Positions 1 to 11,384 of a stretch of DNA of 64,000 nt are shown piece by piece (positions within the stretch are counted from its first letter, which is position 1; every line of letters begins with the position of its first letter). This stretch comes from Eutrigla gurnardus (lineage: Eukaryota > Chordata > Actinopteri > Perciformes > Triglidae): NCBI GenBank assembly GCA_963514095.1, contig OY741279.1, forward strand, positions 8,480,822-8,544,821. The letters are read 5' to 3'. The position numbers and the translations under genes were made by a program. A model generated the notes under the pieces. That model was given only the letters and a program-made list of their open reading frames with translations, had not been told where the DNA came from and made no database searches.

Positions 1-1019
1 TATCAAACGTTGGATGTGTGTGTGTGCGTTTGTGTGTGAGAACAAGAGAGAGATCGAACAGTCACCACACATTTAGTCCTCCTCACCTTCACCTGGGGTC
101 ATGCAAAGCACTGGTTTTAACGGTCCAGACTCACAAGCACATATACGAACGTACAGAATCAAACAAACACGCTGTTGCCACCTACATGCCGTGTATATAT
201 ATACCCGTGCATAATGCATGAAGCTTCTCCTGACAGTTACAACGCATGTTGTCCTTCAGGGGTGTTATTACGTAAGAGGGAGCGGGGAAAGACAGCCCAA
301 ATCTTGCTATATTCACATCAGCAAACAAAGATGGACAAAAACGTCCTTAAACAGTAGATTCACACAGTTAAATTGCAAGCACATAGCAGAATCAAAACAA
401 ATACACAGAGAGTTCAAGGCAAGCAGTGAGAAGAGTGTAAGCAAATAATGATAATGAGCAAGGCTGTTTCAAAAGCCAGCCAATATGCACATTAGCTGTT
501 GCTCAATGAATTTGGGAGAGCTGTATAAGCAGCTGAGGAGTGGAGGCGAGTAACACGGAGGAGAGGCTTGATAGCATTAGGGAAAGCGTGACAAAGAGGG
601 AGACTTTCTTTTTTTTCCACCAAAAACATGCAGATAATGACAGCCATTCAAATGTGTTGCATATATAACCACAACATCAATCTATCCCCCCGCTTCTCTC
701 AGTCACGACGAGCCCTACCTCATTGAAAATCTATCTTCAGGCTATAGACACGCATGCACATTGCACACGCACTTTGCAGAGGCATATGAACAGACACCAA
801 TCCATGTGCAAGTCAGATTCAAAGCACATATTCGATCCAGTGTGGGTGGAAGCAAACATGGCTGGTATAATGCGACCAACATACTGATGTTCAGACCCGG
901 CTGGCAACAAATCCTCATGACACACGATGAATCACAGTCAAACAGGCGCTGAAATCGGGCTATGAGGGACTCAAGCCAAGAGCCCCACTTCCATACAGTG
1001 GCTCAGTGGTTATATCCAT

Positions 1020-1305
1020 GCATGTGGTTGGTTATATATCACGATATAAATAGATATCACAAAATGTTTCCTGGTAATTCAATAAATAGTCTATATGAAC
1101 CACATGGTTTTTTTTGTATACTTATTAAATATGCACACGTCTTTCATGAACAGCTTTAGTGAAAAATGATCGATTTTCGGAAAATTTTAAGTTAGTATAT
1201 GCTTATTATTATCAATTTAATGTGTATCATGATACCTCGATATGATCTGATCATGATAGGATTCTAGTGAATAGAATTATTATCAAGTATTGTCTAGCCC
1301 TATAG
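1020..1305. mobile_element. Possible hAT-like element remnant
   Basis: The stretch ends in TGTCTAGCCCTATA, whose reverse complement starts TATAGGGCTAGACA, like the TAGGGCTGG-type ends common on fish hAT-derived repeats. The interior is AT-rich with many ATATC/GATAT words. The other end was not located and no target-site duplication was found, so this is a weak call. Confidence 0.25.
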
Positions 1306-2222
1306 CTCACCAGTGCACGACACAGTGAAGCCTAACTGAGCTTGTTCTTCCAGTACTCTCTGTCGTTATTCATTAGCCTACTAACCAAAGCCACTTTCCA
1401 TCAATAGTCTGCAAACTCAAAGCAGAGCTGACTACGTTTGTAATTAGTGCTAATCAATGAACCATATATCAACATGTCTCAGTCACACCGGAGCAACGGT
1501 AAATGCTAACACCAAGGGCATTTTCTGAAGATCTCAAAGTTTGACAGAAAAGAACAACATTTCTTCAGCAACATTAATCGATTTCTTGTTTTCAAGGTAG
1601 CATGGATCTATCCTGTGTGACCTAAAATACTGAAAAGTCTTGAAAATCATTCAAGGATAACATCTATACCGTATGGTTGACAACATCCCAGTCATACATA
1701 CAGATAAATACAACAGTTAGCTTAATATGATACAAGAACACAATGTTAACACCTCACATATAACAGCAACTATAAGCAAACTATGAGTAAAAAGAGATTA
1801 TCAAATAAGTATTACCAAAAATAAACATCTTCAAAGCGGTGTTCCCATGAAGTGCCTTTGAAAGACGTTACACTAGTGACCGATGCAGTCTATCAGCCAA
1901 GAGGAAACGTGTTTGTAGAATGTAGGGAAACTGGCTTAATGCTGGATGCTTCACATTACTCGCATGCTTACACAGCTGACAAAAACACAACGGAGGAGTG
2001 ACTGTTATCCTTACCGTACATCGATCGTGATGTTAGAGTCTCGCACTACAGACGCTTGTGTTTCCTGAATGCAGCCTCAGTCATGCAGAAACACCACTGT
2101 GCCAAGAGGCACTGAAAAACGCACACAAACACGGCTCACTCTGGTATAAACGCCTGCACGTGTGCTTGGAGCTAAAAATGCGCACCGTGATTGGTGCAGA
2201 GCCTGCTTCTGTGGACTGAATG

Positions 2223-2279
2223 ACACACACACACACACACACTCTCCCTGCCGTGCAGACACAGACACACACACACACG
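2223..2279. repeat. (CA)n microsatellite, interrupted
   Basis: Two CA runs (about 2224-2242 and 2262-2278) are separated by about 20 bases. The apparent reading frames across them in both strands are repeat translation, not genes. Confidence 0.9.
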
Positions 2280-2546
2280 AATGGGGGGGCTGTGAGGGCA
2301 ACGTCAGAGGGAAGCGTGCCGTGATGACCTTGGATTTTCCTGTTCGTCTTCTGCAACAGTGCTCCTTCTGAGGGGGGTAGTGCAGATTTCACATGCAGGC
2401 GCACATACCAACACACCCACCTCACATCTAATCGTTTTTCTCAGTTGCAGAGAAAGACACAGAAAAAAGGGGGCGGGTAGGGAGAGAATAAGAAAGACAC
2501 ATGCACTACCGGATAGAAAGGGAGAAGACCTCCCACCCACGCAATC

Positions 2547-2576
2547 TCCTTCTCTCTCTCCCTCTCTCTCTCTCTC
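2547..2576. repeat. (TC)n microsatellite
   Basis: A nearly pure CT/TC tract of about 30 bases, with one CCC interruption. It produces a serine/leucine-rich spurious frame. Confidence 0.85.
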
Positions 2577-3377
2577 AACCCCAAGCCAGCATCACTCAAC
2601 CCCTTCCTGTCCATCTACTCTTCCCATGTATCTTCCAGATAATACATTTATCATCATACAATACCTTTCATCTGCTGGCTCACTTATGGCAGTGCTTCTC
2701 ATCTGCACATGAATGCACTACATGAGTACAATTTCTAACTATATTACAGCACAGCTATAAAACTATGACAAACATAACCGGACTTAAGGTTCACATAATT
2801 TTCTCTAATGCAAAAAAATGCAGGGAAATTACAATTCTGATGATGCTGCAGTTCAAAGATTACTTTGCATTTATTTTAAAGATACACTCTCAGCATTTAA
2901 AATGGGATTTGGAAACTATCTAAGATAGACCTGGCTTATACAGAGTGAGAAAGTGAAGCTCCAGTATAAACCTTGGGTATGTAATTACCAAAAGTGCTCA
3001 TTTGTCACTGATTGAACAAAGAGAGTGGGCTACATCAGGACTGGTGCAATGAATTAAAGATGGTGGTGAATTGGTCTCAGCTGGGCAGCTAAATATAAGA
3101 AAAAAAAACATTCAGACGTAGCTGCTCGTCTTTAGGCAGCATCATACAGTATGACACTATCATTTCACTGCAGCTCGGAGCAGGTGTATTTGTGATACTT
3201 TAATAAACTCCTTCAGGAGAAATTAAACTCTACACATACTGTGAATTTCCTTTTTGTACTTTGGGTTGAGTTACAGGGGTCTTGTTTGATATCACTTTAC
3301 ATGAATACTCATCATTATCATTTATAATTGAGCTTTGTTTTCCTCACTCTAGCATGGCAATATTCCCTGTGGACCTA

Positions 3378-4100
3378 TTAGGGCTGTTGGAATGAACTTC
3401 GGGAATCAAATCTAATTTGAATAGAAAAAAACAGTACTATTCGAATGCTGAAATTAGTATTCATTTTTTTTTTTTAAATAAACGCGTTTTCTAACATTAG
3501 CAAATCTCAACCTGTCCGCCTTAGTCGCATAAACGGATGCTTTTTGACACATGAAGTCTGGTGTCAAGTTTTCTGAATCACAATCTCATATCAGAAATAG
3601 TCGAAAGTGGCGCGCATGCGGAGGTAACACACGGAGATAACCACCCGGCAGCACTCGGTGAAATGAAAACAAAGATATCGAAGGACCTCTAGAAGCGATG
3701 ACATCATGACAAAGATGCATTCGTGCTGCTTACTGCTAACTAGATCGACCCGCGTCTCCATCGGTTTATTCATCTGGAACGAGACCAACGGCAGGATGTA
3801 TGTGAGAAAGTGAGAGGAGGAGAGCGTAGCCATGGCAACGGGGACACAGCGTCCTCAGGAGAACGGAATGTGGTAATTCATCATATTTATTGGTAATGTT
3901 TGTGGAACGCCCTCTAGTGGACAGGAAGTAAAACAACCACATTGCCGATAATGGCATTGGCAACGTATAAGCCTGTGTAGTGTAGTTAATATTATTAATA
4001 GGCTCAATTTGAGCATTAAATATTTGAATATAATTTGAATATTGAAAAAAATATGGAATAAAATTTCAATTATATTATAGAATAAAATTGACAGCTCTAA
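3378..4100. mobile_element. Non-autonomous hAT-like transposon (putative)
   Basis: The left end reads TTAGGGCTGTTGGA. The right end read on the other strand is TTAGAGCTGTCAAT, giving imperfect terminal inverted repeats about 720 bases apart. The interior near both ends is rich in ATTCGAAT/ATTTGAAT words. The flanks share a loose GACYTAT-like word but no clean 8-base target-site duplication. No transposase frame is present, so it would depend on another element. The hAT assignment is inference from the end sequence. Confidence 0.4.
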
Positions 4101-4467
4101 GACTTATAAGCATCTCTTTCTGATGGAGGAACTAGCATCCCTCTAATCCAAAGGAGGGCATTTAAGATTTTATGAATCAGTCAACCAGACTGAAAATGGA
4201 GTAACCACAGCCAGAGTTTCTTCTTAATGTTGGCCTACTCGAGTGCTCAAGACAGTACCCTCTACAAACTTAAACAGAATCAATACTACAAGCAAGGACA
4301 AAGGTCAGAGAAGGTCAAACCAAAAACAGCAATGTCATATTTATAGTTGAATATCATGGAACCATATGGAGGAAAGCAAATGTTCAGTGAAATAATTCTC
4401 TATTCATCCGACTTGGAGACAGAAAAGCAGCCAGAAAGAGAACAGAGCTAGTGGTGTTGTCACTTAC

Positions 4468-4516
4468 CCTTGCCAATGCGATGGTCCAGAAGGGTACGAC
4501 AGTCCAGTGCCAGCCT
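4468..4516 (-). other. Candidate orphan internal exon
   Basis: On the minus strand a long pyrimidine-rich stretch free of AG leads to an acceptor CTCTCAG. It is followed by 49 bases that end at a strong donor, GG|GTAAGTG. One frame reads RLALDCRTLLDHRIGK without a stop. I do not recognise the peptide and found no partner exon, so it may be a chance pair of splice-like sites. It would belong to a minus-strand gene to the left of the adenylyl cyclase. Confidence 0.2.
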
Positions 4517-5622
4517 CTGAGAGGCCGGGACATCAGGCGCAGGCAAGGGCATGGCAGGCAAACAAGCACACAACAGTCCGCAAAAAACCACACACACACA
4601 CTCAGACACACACTATTCCTTTTATAGACCCAGAAAGCCTCCTAACCAAAGCCAAAAAATACAAGCAAAACTACAAGAGACAGACACAAAATCTCTAATT
4701 ATCTGGTTAGAATGTTAAAGTAAACCTACCTATCAATACTCAAAAACAAAAAAATCAACTGCTGTCAAATTCACAATTCCTTGCTAGAAAATCTAAATGC
4801 AAATATTTACTCACATGCATGCACAACTCCCCAGTTTGGCTGCAATGAACATGCACACGACAACATACACTTTCCCTCAGTCAAGCCAGAACAGAAAAGC
4901 CAACTCCAACTTCTGCGCAAAGTTTCACACCGGAAACAAGCTCCCAAATTCACTCAGAGTCCTTGCTGAACACCAAGTTGTGCGTCTGTCTTGAGGCTTC
5001 TTAGTCATTTATGTTTGCACATAGGTAGATTGACCGCATTAACGAAGAGATTAGCGATTAGTCCTTCAACGGCAGCTCTGCTCTCCGTGGTCGCCTCTCT
5101 CATTAATAAACATCTCACTAACACAATGGACCTCACTATCCACCCAAAGACTCTCTCTGGGTGAGAGAGACAGGGAGACACAGAGAGAGGGGGGTGGAGA
5201 GAGGCAGGCAGAGAGGGGCACTGTGGGACAGCCATTCAGTCAGTGGGCTTGAGGTTCAAGGAATGTCGCCATCAGCAGAAGACAGCACAGGCAAAATATC
5301 TGGTGAGTGATTTCAGTGCAAATTCACACACAGCAAGAACAGACACATTAAACACACACACACACGAAACACTGACGCAAAGCTTCTCTCACAAACACTT
5401 TTAAAATCAGCAGAGATCCATCGTATTGACTGGGCAGCTCACAAACTACTTCTTTCCTCAGCAAACCCACTTCTTCCGCAGTGTCCTATATTCCACTTTT
5501 GGAGGACCATAATCACGCCTTCAGACATTTCACAGGTGTTTAATAGTTTGTGTTTCCCACCTGTCATGTTGGATGCTAGCCACAAGGCGGCGTTGGTCTT
5601 CCAGGATCACAGAGGCAGGAAG

Positions 5623-5707
5623 ATGGGTAGCGCTTCAGCCGCGAAACGAGTCTCCACCGGCGCTTCGAAAATCAGGAAAACCGCAGGATTGTCTTTGGCC
5701 TGTGGGA
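5623..5707 (+). other. Candidate first coding exon near a promoter
   Basis: An ATG in a good context (AAGATGG) opens 28 codons (MGSASAAKRVSTGASKIRKT, then AGLSLACG) and stops at a donor GGGA|GTAAGTA. The stretch is CpG-rich and is followed at 5.87-6.31 kb by a cluster of GTTAGC/GCTAAC words, as also seen just after exon 1 of lin9 and acbd3 in this window. A second weak ATG-plus-donor pair lies at 5263-5302. No downstream partner exon was identified. It could be a small separate gene or a distant 5' exon of the cyclase. Confidence 0.3.
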
Positions 5708-5864
5708 GTAAGTATTCCAAAATTAGCCCATACCCTAATACATATCGTTGTCATTTTAACATGTATGAATATATCAACGTTTTCCCGTTATCACGTTTAC
5801 GTGACCAGTCACCAGCAAGCAGTATAACGTAACATCTTAAACACCGCAAAAGAAATCGCAAATC

Positions 5865-6310
5865 ATGACAGTTGTCAGTAAAATTAAGTTAACACTAACG
5901 TTAGCAATGCTAGCTGTCACGGGTTTACAGCTAACGTCAAATGTTGACCTCTCGTGGTATCTTAAGGGTTTCGTTAGTTTCCTTTTGATTTCGATAAGGT
6001 TAAGACACACACTTGTAGTTGTAAAATCTAACGAGGCTAAATCATTATCTTCCTATGCCAGTAGCAAAATGATGCTAACGCTAGCTAGCGACCTGCTCGG
6101 CTTGCTTTAACGAGAACCCCCTGTCTGCGCTCATCTGTACGTTAATTAGTGTCGCCGCGAATGACTTACCATGAAGTTAAAAAGCCTTAAAATGCGTGGC
6201 ATAAGAACAGTGAACGCCAGCACCCGCCCGAAGTTCAGCTATGCCAGGACACCATACATTTAGCGTTAGTCACGGCGTTACCGTCCCTCTAGCAGACAGC
6301 TGCTACAGGC
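5865..6310. promoter_or_regulatory. GTTAGC-rich promoter-type region
   Basis: Words such as AACGTTAGC, GCTAAC and GCTAGC recur (for example around 5890-5935 and 6070-6090) in a stretch with more CpG than its surroundings. The same kind of cluster follows the first exons of lin9 (41.85-42.3 kb) and acbd3 (54.37-54.48 kb). This suggests a transcription start nearby. The link to promoter function is inference. Confidence 0.35.
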
Positions 6311-9300
6311 TAATTGTAAATATGTGACAGCCCACCAGACACTTTCATCATGTTTGAATACGTGCAGTCGAGGCGCGCAGCACCGGATCTGTTTCCCTTA
6401 CCCCATACTTTTTAAGCGGATATATATTGGAAAGATAAACAGCATATCAATACAAATGCGTGGGTGAAATACAGTGTGTTGTGACTTTAAAATAAAAGTA
6501 TAATAGACTGTGCCACTGAGTCTCCTCATTAGCCTTGGAGCTGACCTGAATTACAGTTTTTTCTTCATTTATAGTAATTTAATGTATGTTTATGTTCCTT
6601 ACTGCAGTACTTATCTTATTGTTTAGTCTTTGTGATTATTGTGCGTACTGAACACCAAGGCAATAAACTCCAAGACAAGCATTGTTGTTATAGTGAACAA
6701 AACTGTTATAGCAATAGATTCTATAGGAATCCTGTTTCCTAAACCCCACAGATGTTTTGTTTTAGAGGGATCACCATGGTTAGACACTTTTCTTTTCAAA
6801 GCAAAGCTCCACTTGGATTTTGGGTCATAGACAACATGCTTTTCCAATCCAGATCATACATCCTAATATCCTAATTAATGCAGAACTGTTACAGAGTTCA
6901 GCCTTCCAGACCTTTCTGATTTACCACTGATGCAGGAATGAATGACGAATGAATGGTTAATCACCAAGACAATTGAGCGCGACTATCTGGCTGTAATAGA
7001 ATTGATCGTAAACATTTAAATTCAGTATTCTGTAGCCTGTATGTCTGGATATATCTGTGGATGGGGCATCCTGCTTTTGTAAGTCTGTTTTTTTCCTACC
7101 AGTTGGGGACAGCAGTGAGTCAGGAGAATCTGAGAGGAGATTGTTGTGAGCAAATTAGTCTGCAACTTCCTGTTAATATCATGCATAAACCACTTGGATT
7201 ATAGTGACGTGACCTTAAATGTAACTTTAATTTCAGGGCAATATAATTGCTGTGCATGATGTGTCACTTCCTTTTGCAACACACAACAAGATGTCCCGAG
7301 GTCAAAATCAAATCGAGCACGTTGGAGTTCCATTCGGGCGTTCCATGTGTCACATTATCTGCACCCTTTTTTGAAGTCCTGATGCTTTTCACTTCCGATA
7401 CGCCAGGTGTGTCAAACTGATCCAGTAAAGGGCCGCTGTGGCTGCAGGTTTTCATTCCAACCAAGCAAGAACACACCTGATCCAACCAATCAAGGTGTGA
7501 AGGCAAATCAGGTAGGTGAATAAGTCGAGTCAGGTGTGTTCTTGCTTGGTTGGAATGAAAACCTGCAGCCACAGCGGCCCTTTACTGGATCAGTTTGACA
7601 CACTTCCGTTACGCCCACTAAGCCATCAGATCCCAGAGTCTTTTATGCGACTGTACTTTTGCCATCCCCTTAGCTGTTCAGCTCCCATTAGATGGCTATT
7701 GGTTTGTAACCTTTTTTAAATGGGATAATACCATCTTACTTATGTTGAGCTAATGATAGCTAAGCTACAGCTCAAAACAAAGGGTTTTGGGGGGGTGTCA
7801 TTACATGATATACTTGTAACTGCTCGGAGCCATTGTATTTTATTGCAAGACTAGAACATAATAATTTAATTTAACTGTGCAGAAAATGTGAAGCTCATAA
7901 AAGCTGCAGTATTTCAGGATGGTTGCACGGATGGACTACCAAACGGGCCTATGGGGACCTGCCCAGGGGCACACGGGTCTGGGTGCCCCAAGGCCAAGGT
8001 CTCTGTGTGATATGATTGTTATTAATATGTATTGTTGAACATGCTAAGGGCTCGGTTAAAATCCAATTAAAATACTAAGAGAATAGCTTTTTCATTCACC
8101 TCCATCTTTGGGGATGAGGCGGCTTGGTAGAAGGAGTGGTCCATTGAGGATTCCAATAAAATTCACGTATGTTTGTTGTAGGTTTTGTGTGGTGTAAACG
8201 TCCAAATTTATTGTCAATCTGAAAGTATTCTCTGCTCTGGTCATCATTTTTGTTTCACTCTGACCCGAACTGACCCGTACACGTTTTCACTTCCAAGAGC
8301 TTTGCGAGACTCACAACCAAAGCTAGCACGCCCTCACCGTCCAACTGTGGCCTGACGACGCACATGCGCGTTCTGCGGTACAACCACACCAACAGACGCA
8401 AATAGAACTCTGTGTTCAGCATAAGTGAAATGTTTGGCAAGCACATGGACCAAATGGTCTGTTCTTTTGCCGGTCTCACTTGAGTTCGTGTGAGAATCAG
8501 CTGATAAGTGGACAGCCAAAGCAGTTAGGCCTTAATACCAATTAGCTTTTGCTCTGAGCGGGACTTATTCGTCCTAAACTCCTCCCTCGGGTGGGCACAA
8601 GTTCAGAGGCACTTAAAATAGAGTGACTGCAGGAAAACGACTTGTGCAGTGGAGCGACATTCACCGGCATTAACTTCCACCAGTAATGAACAGAAAAGGC
8701 TGTGTTATATCAGAGTGAGCTGCAGTGATTTACTCCTATTGTTGAAGTAACAGGGACATCTGATTGAACGTAATCAAAGGTGCTTACTTAACTGCAGTGT
8801 TGCCAAGTGTGAGAGAGCTATGAGGGTGTGGTAGCAGTGATAGTACGGCAGAACTAATTGTCTTAGACCCGCCGGCTATTTTGAGATGTTCAGTAATCAG
8901 CAAGAAAGGTCTGAGATACGCAGTCACGGTTGGGCAGATGGTAATTCATTAGCTCAGTCTTAGAGGCCTGGACAGAATTAGCAAAGCCAGTCTCAAAAAC
9001 TTTAACCAGCTTACAACCACAGGGACTACAGTCCTGCTGATGCTGTCAGCCCGTGTTCTTCATCATCAGTGCTGGAGTGTGTTTGTCTGTTCCAACGTAC
9101 TTGTTGTTCCTGACATTTTCTCTTGGTGTTCTGATCCTCCCTGAGAATTAAATCCCTCTCTTGTCAAACAGGACAATTTGACATTTGATTTGATGTTGAT
9201 TGTGTCCCATTCAAAACAGCGAACTAAAGAACGCTATCATAACAGGTCAATTGTTAACTTTAACAGGTAAATTTAAGGTTTTTTTCTGTTCTTTTTGGTT

Positions 9301-9314
9301 GATTGAGCCACTTT
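6311..9314. other. Non-coding stretch, no gene recognised
   Basis: There are no credible exons. The frames around 7.26-7.72 kb are translations of the two arms of a fold-back element, listed separately. The remainder is AT-rich single-copy-looking DNA. Confidence 0.6.
7391..7615. mobile_element. Fold-back (long inverted repeat) MITE
   Basis: The core at 7408-7602 starts TGTGTCAAACTGATCCAG and ends with its reverse complement. Near-perfect arms of about 75 bases flank a spacer of about 50 bases. Both arms contain a GGTTTTCATTCCAACCAAGC-type sequence that is frequent in fish genomes. The core is bounded by ACTTCCGATACGCC (7391-7404) and ACTTCCGTTACGCC (7602-7615), which look like a 14-base target-site duplication with one mismatch. 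There is no coding capacity. The arms explain the identical short peptides readable on both strands. Confidence 0.75.
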
Positions 9315-9384
9315 TGTAAAGCGTCTTTGAGAATCTGGAAAAGCGCTTTATAAAACTGATGTATTATTATTATTATTATTATTA
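9315..9384 (+). repeat. Retroposon 3' tail plus (TTA)n
   Basis: The sequence TGTAAAGCGTCTTTGAGAAT, then GGAAAAGCGCTTTATAAA, followed by a TTA repeat resembles the 3' tail shared by many fish LINE/SINE copies. Only the tail is recognisable. The family name is not certain. Confidence 0.5.
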
Positions 9385-9528
9385 GACACAACAATAAACA
9401 ATGTTTTCAGAATATTTACTTGGAAATAATTCAATCAATCAATCATTTACATCTACAATGTCCATCTTCGATAGAATTTAGTCACAGGAAACAGGAAACT
9501 AAAAAATGTTAAATAAGTTAAATTATCC

Positions 9529-9530
<2 letters not shown>

Positions 9531-9570
<40 letters not shown>
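9531..9570. repeat. (TTA)n microsatellite
   Basis: An uninterrupted TTA tract of about 13 units. Confidence 0.95.
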
Positions 9571-9873
9571 CCTATAGCTTTCAATCTCCAAAAAAATATA
9601 ATACTTGTTTTATTAAGCGACAGAGTATAATGAAGTTGTGTTAAACTCTTCTCTTTATTATAATTGATGGGAAACAGCATTTTAATAAGGTCTGAATTGA
9701 AAAACAGTGAACTTGTCCTTTAGGTCCAATTGTATGAAAAGTAATAAAACATAGAAAATGTACATGTCAAATGTCAACCCTGCTTTAAACACATTTGGTT
9801 GACTTGGCCAAAGGTTGGAAGAATTGCTTTATCTCCGTCGTCTTGGTGCCAGTGATCTCAGCTTTGCCGGCCA

Positions 9874-10235
9874 GTGAGAGTGGCTGCGGGTTCACTAATC
9901 CTCTTTGCACTCCTCGCTCCTGCAGCTCTGCTTCGTCGCAGTTGGCGAATCCGTTTCAAAACAGCCGAGGTGGTGACGTACAAGACTGCCAGAACGGCTC
10001 CACGCTTCCTGGCTGGATCTTCATCCCCTTGTCTTCACCTGTTCTGGACACTCCACAGTGGGGACTATTTTTAAGATTAATTTTCCCTTTCATGGATTAT
10101 GCCTTGATTTTCAGATTTGCTCCCAATTCCTGTGTGATGGAGTCAGAAAAAGTGGATTATGACGAGCTGGATGAATACAACCTGTGGCGAATGCTGGACA
10201 CGAGGAGTGGATGCGCAATATGTCAAACAATAAAG
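9874..10235 (+). other. Open stretch, possible upstream exon
   Basis: A frame open from 9795 runs to a donor-like AAAG|GTCAGT at 10235/10236. Its last 33 codons start at an ATG at 10137 (MESEKVDYDELDEYNLWRML and onward to QTIK). The region is richer in GC than its surroundings. It might be a 5' exon of the cyclase that starts at 11.4 kb. However, joining it in frame to the acceptor-like CTCCAG at 11292 gives a stop, so a coding link is not supported. A 5' UTR exon or chance frame is equally possible. Confidence 0.2.
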
Positions 10236-11384
10236 GTCAGTTTTGGCCACAAGCTAAAATGTGTTTGTCTGACAATGAAGATGTTCTGTTGACTAAAAGT
10301 GTTGCTGAGTTTTTTGAGTTCTGAATATGCACTAGTGAAGTGGGTGGAGTTGTGCCAGAAATCCTACTTGTTCTTATGTTTATCATACTGGGAGCCTTAA
10401 TTGAAATAGCGCATGTATTCAAATGTAATTAGTTAGTCTGTATAATATTTCACTCTCATGCTTGCCGTATGATCAAGAAAAATAATATAAATGCAACATA
10501 TATTCACTCACAGGGTGAACTTTTTCTGCTGTAATGACGGGTCTGATTTCAATTTCAGCTCTTCTAATATGAAGTGTTTTATTGTGTTGACGGTGGACAG
10601 TTAGTGGGTGGGACATCAGCATCTAGAGCCAGAAGGAGCTGAGGGAGTTAAACTCTCTGCATTAACCAGCTCAGGTCTAAATCTGGCCACTAGATAATGT
10701 GTTGGAAAGCTGCCTTTCTTCTGGTACACACTGTCAACACGTGGTGCATTTGTTGGACACGAGTGGTAGATCGGATCAGGAGCCACAAAGGCTGGAAAAT
10801 CAACTGCTGGGTATATTCACGTTGACAAAATAGCAATTATTCTCACGAATCAGCAAAATCAGTAAACACTAAGGTAGAAAGCAACAGTATGGAAGATGTA
10901 GATATGATGCGATGGTAAATATTGGAATGGAATCAAAAAGGAACGCTGTGAAAAATGTTCTTTTTTAAATCTGTTTCAAATATTGTAACATTTTAGTATC
11001 TGCCAAACAGGCTGAAATTATATTATTCATATTGATTAATTATTGGGAAACGCAGAAATACTGGATCCTACATTTCCCAAAGAAATTCATGAGAATCTCT
11101 TCAAACTTCTCACCTCTACTTTGTAAGGCTTTCAGTTATCCAGTTGTTTTCACAGGCTGATTGGTACTAAACATGAATAGTTAACTGAACTTATGAAATC
11201 CGTGGAATGTCCCTTTAAAAATGTGACAAAAGCAACTCTGACTCCTCATCACTTCTTTTTCTCCCCCGACCATTACACTCCTCCTGCTCCAGGCTGCTGC
11301 CTCCTCCTGGTGGGAGACCAACAGATGAGGTCAACTGAACGCATCACCATGGTGACCTTCTCTGAGACGACACAGATCTCCCCC

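Larger units (their letters stand above)
1..4460. other. Intergenic DNA, no gene recognised
   Basis: The open frames here are short, partly made of simple repeats, and show no recognisable protein domain or credible chain of splice sites. The stretch holds (CA)n and (TC)n microsatellites around 2.2-2.6 kb and remnants of DNA transposons around 1.0-1.3 kb and 3.4-4.1 kb, which are listed separately. No tRNA, snRNA or conserved RNA gene was seen. Confidence 0.6.

Noticed and set aside
2077..2425. Cys/Val-rich minus-strand frames
   Set aside because: Translation of (CA)n microsatellites.
7264..7719. Same peptide (CSCLVGMKTCSHSGPLLDQF) on both strands
   Set aside because: Produced by the two arms of the fold-back element.
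11193..11384. Longer cyclase N-terminus from the ATG at 11193
   Set aside because: The upstream part runs through a pyrimidine-rich CTCCAG acceptor-like stretch and lacks similarity to the family. The in-frame ATGs at 11325 and 11349 remain possible.
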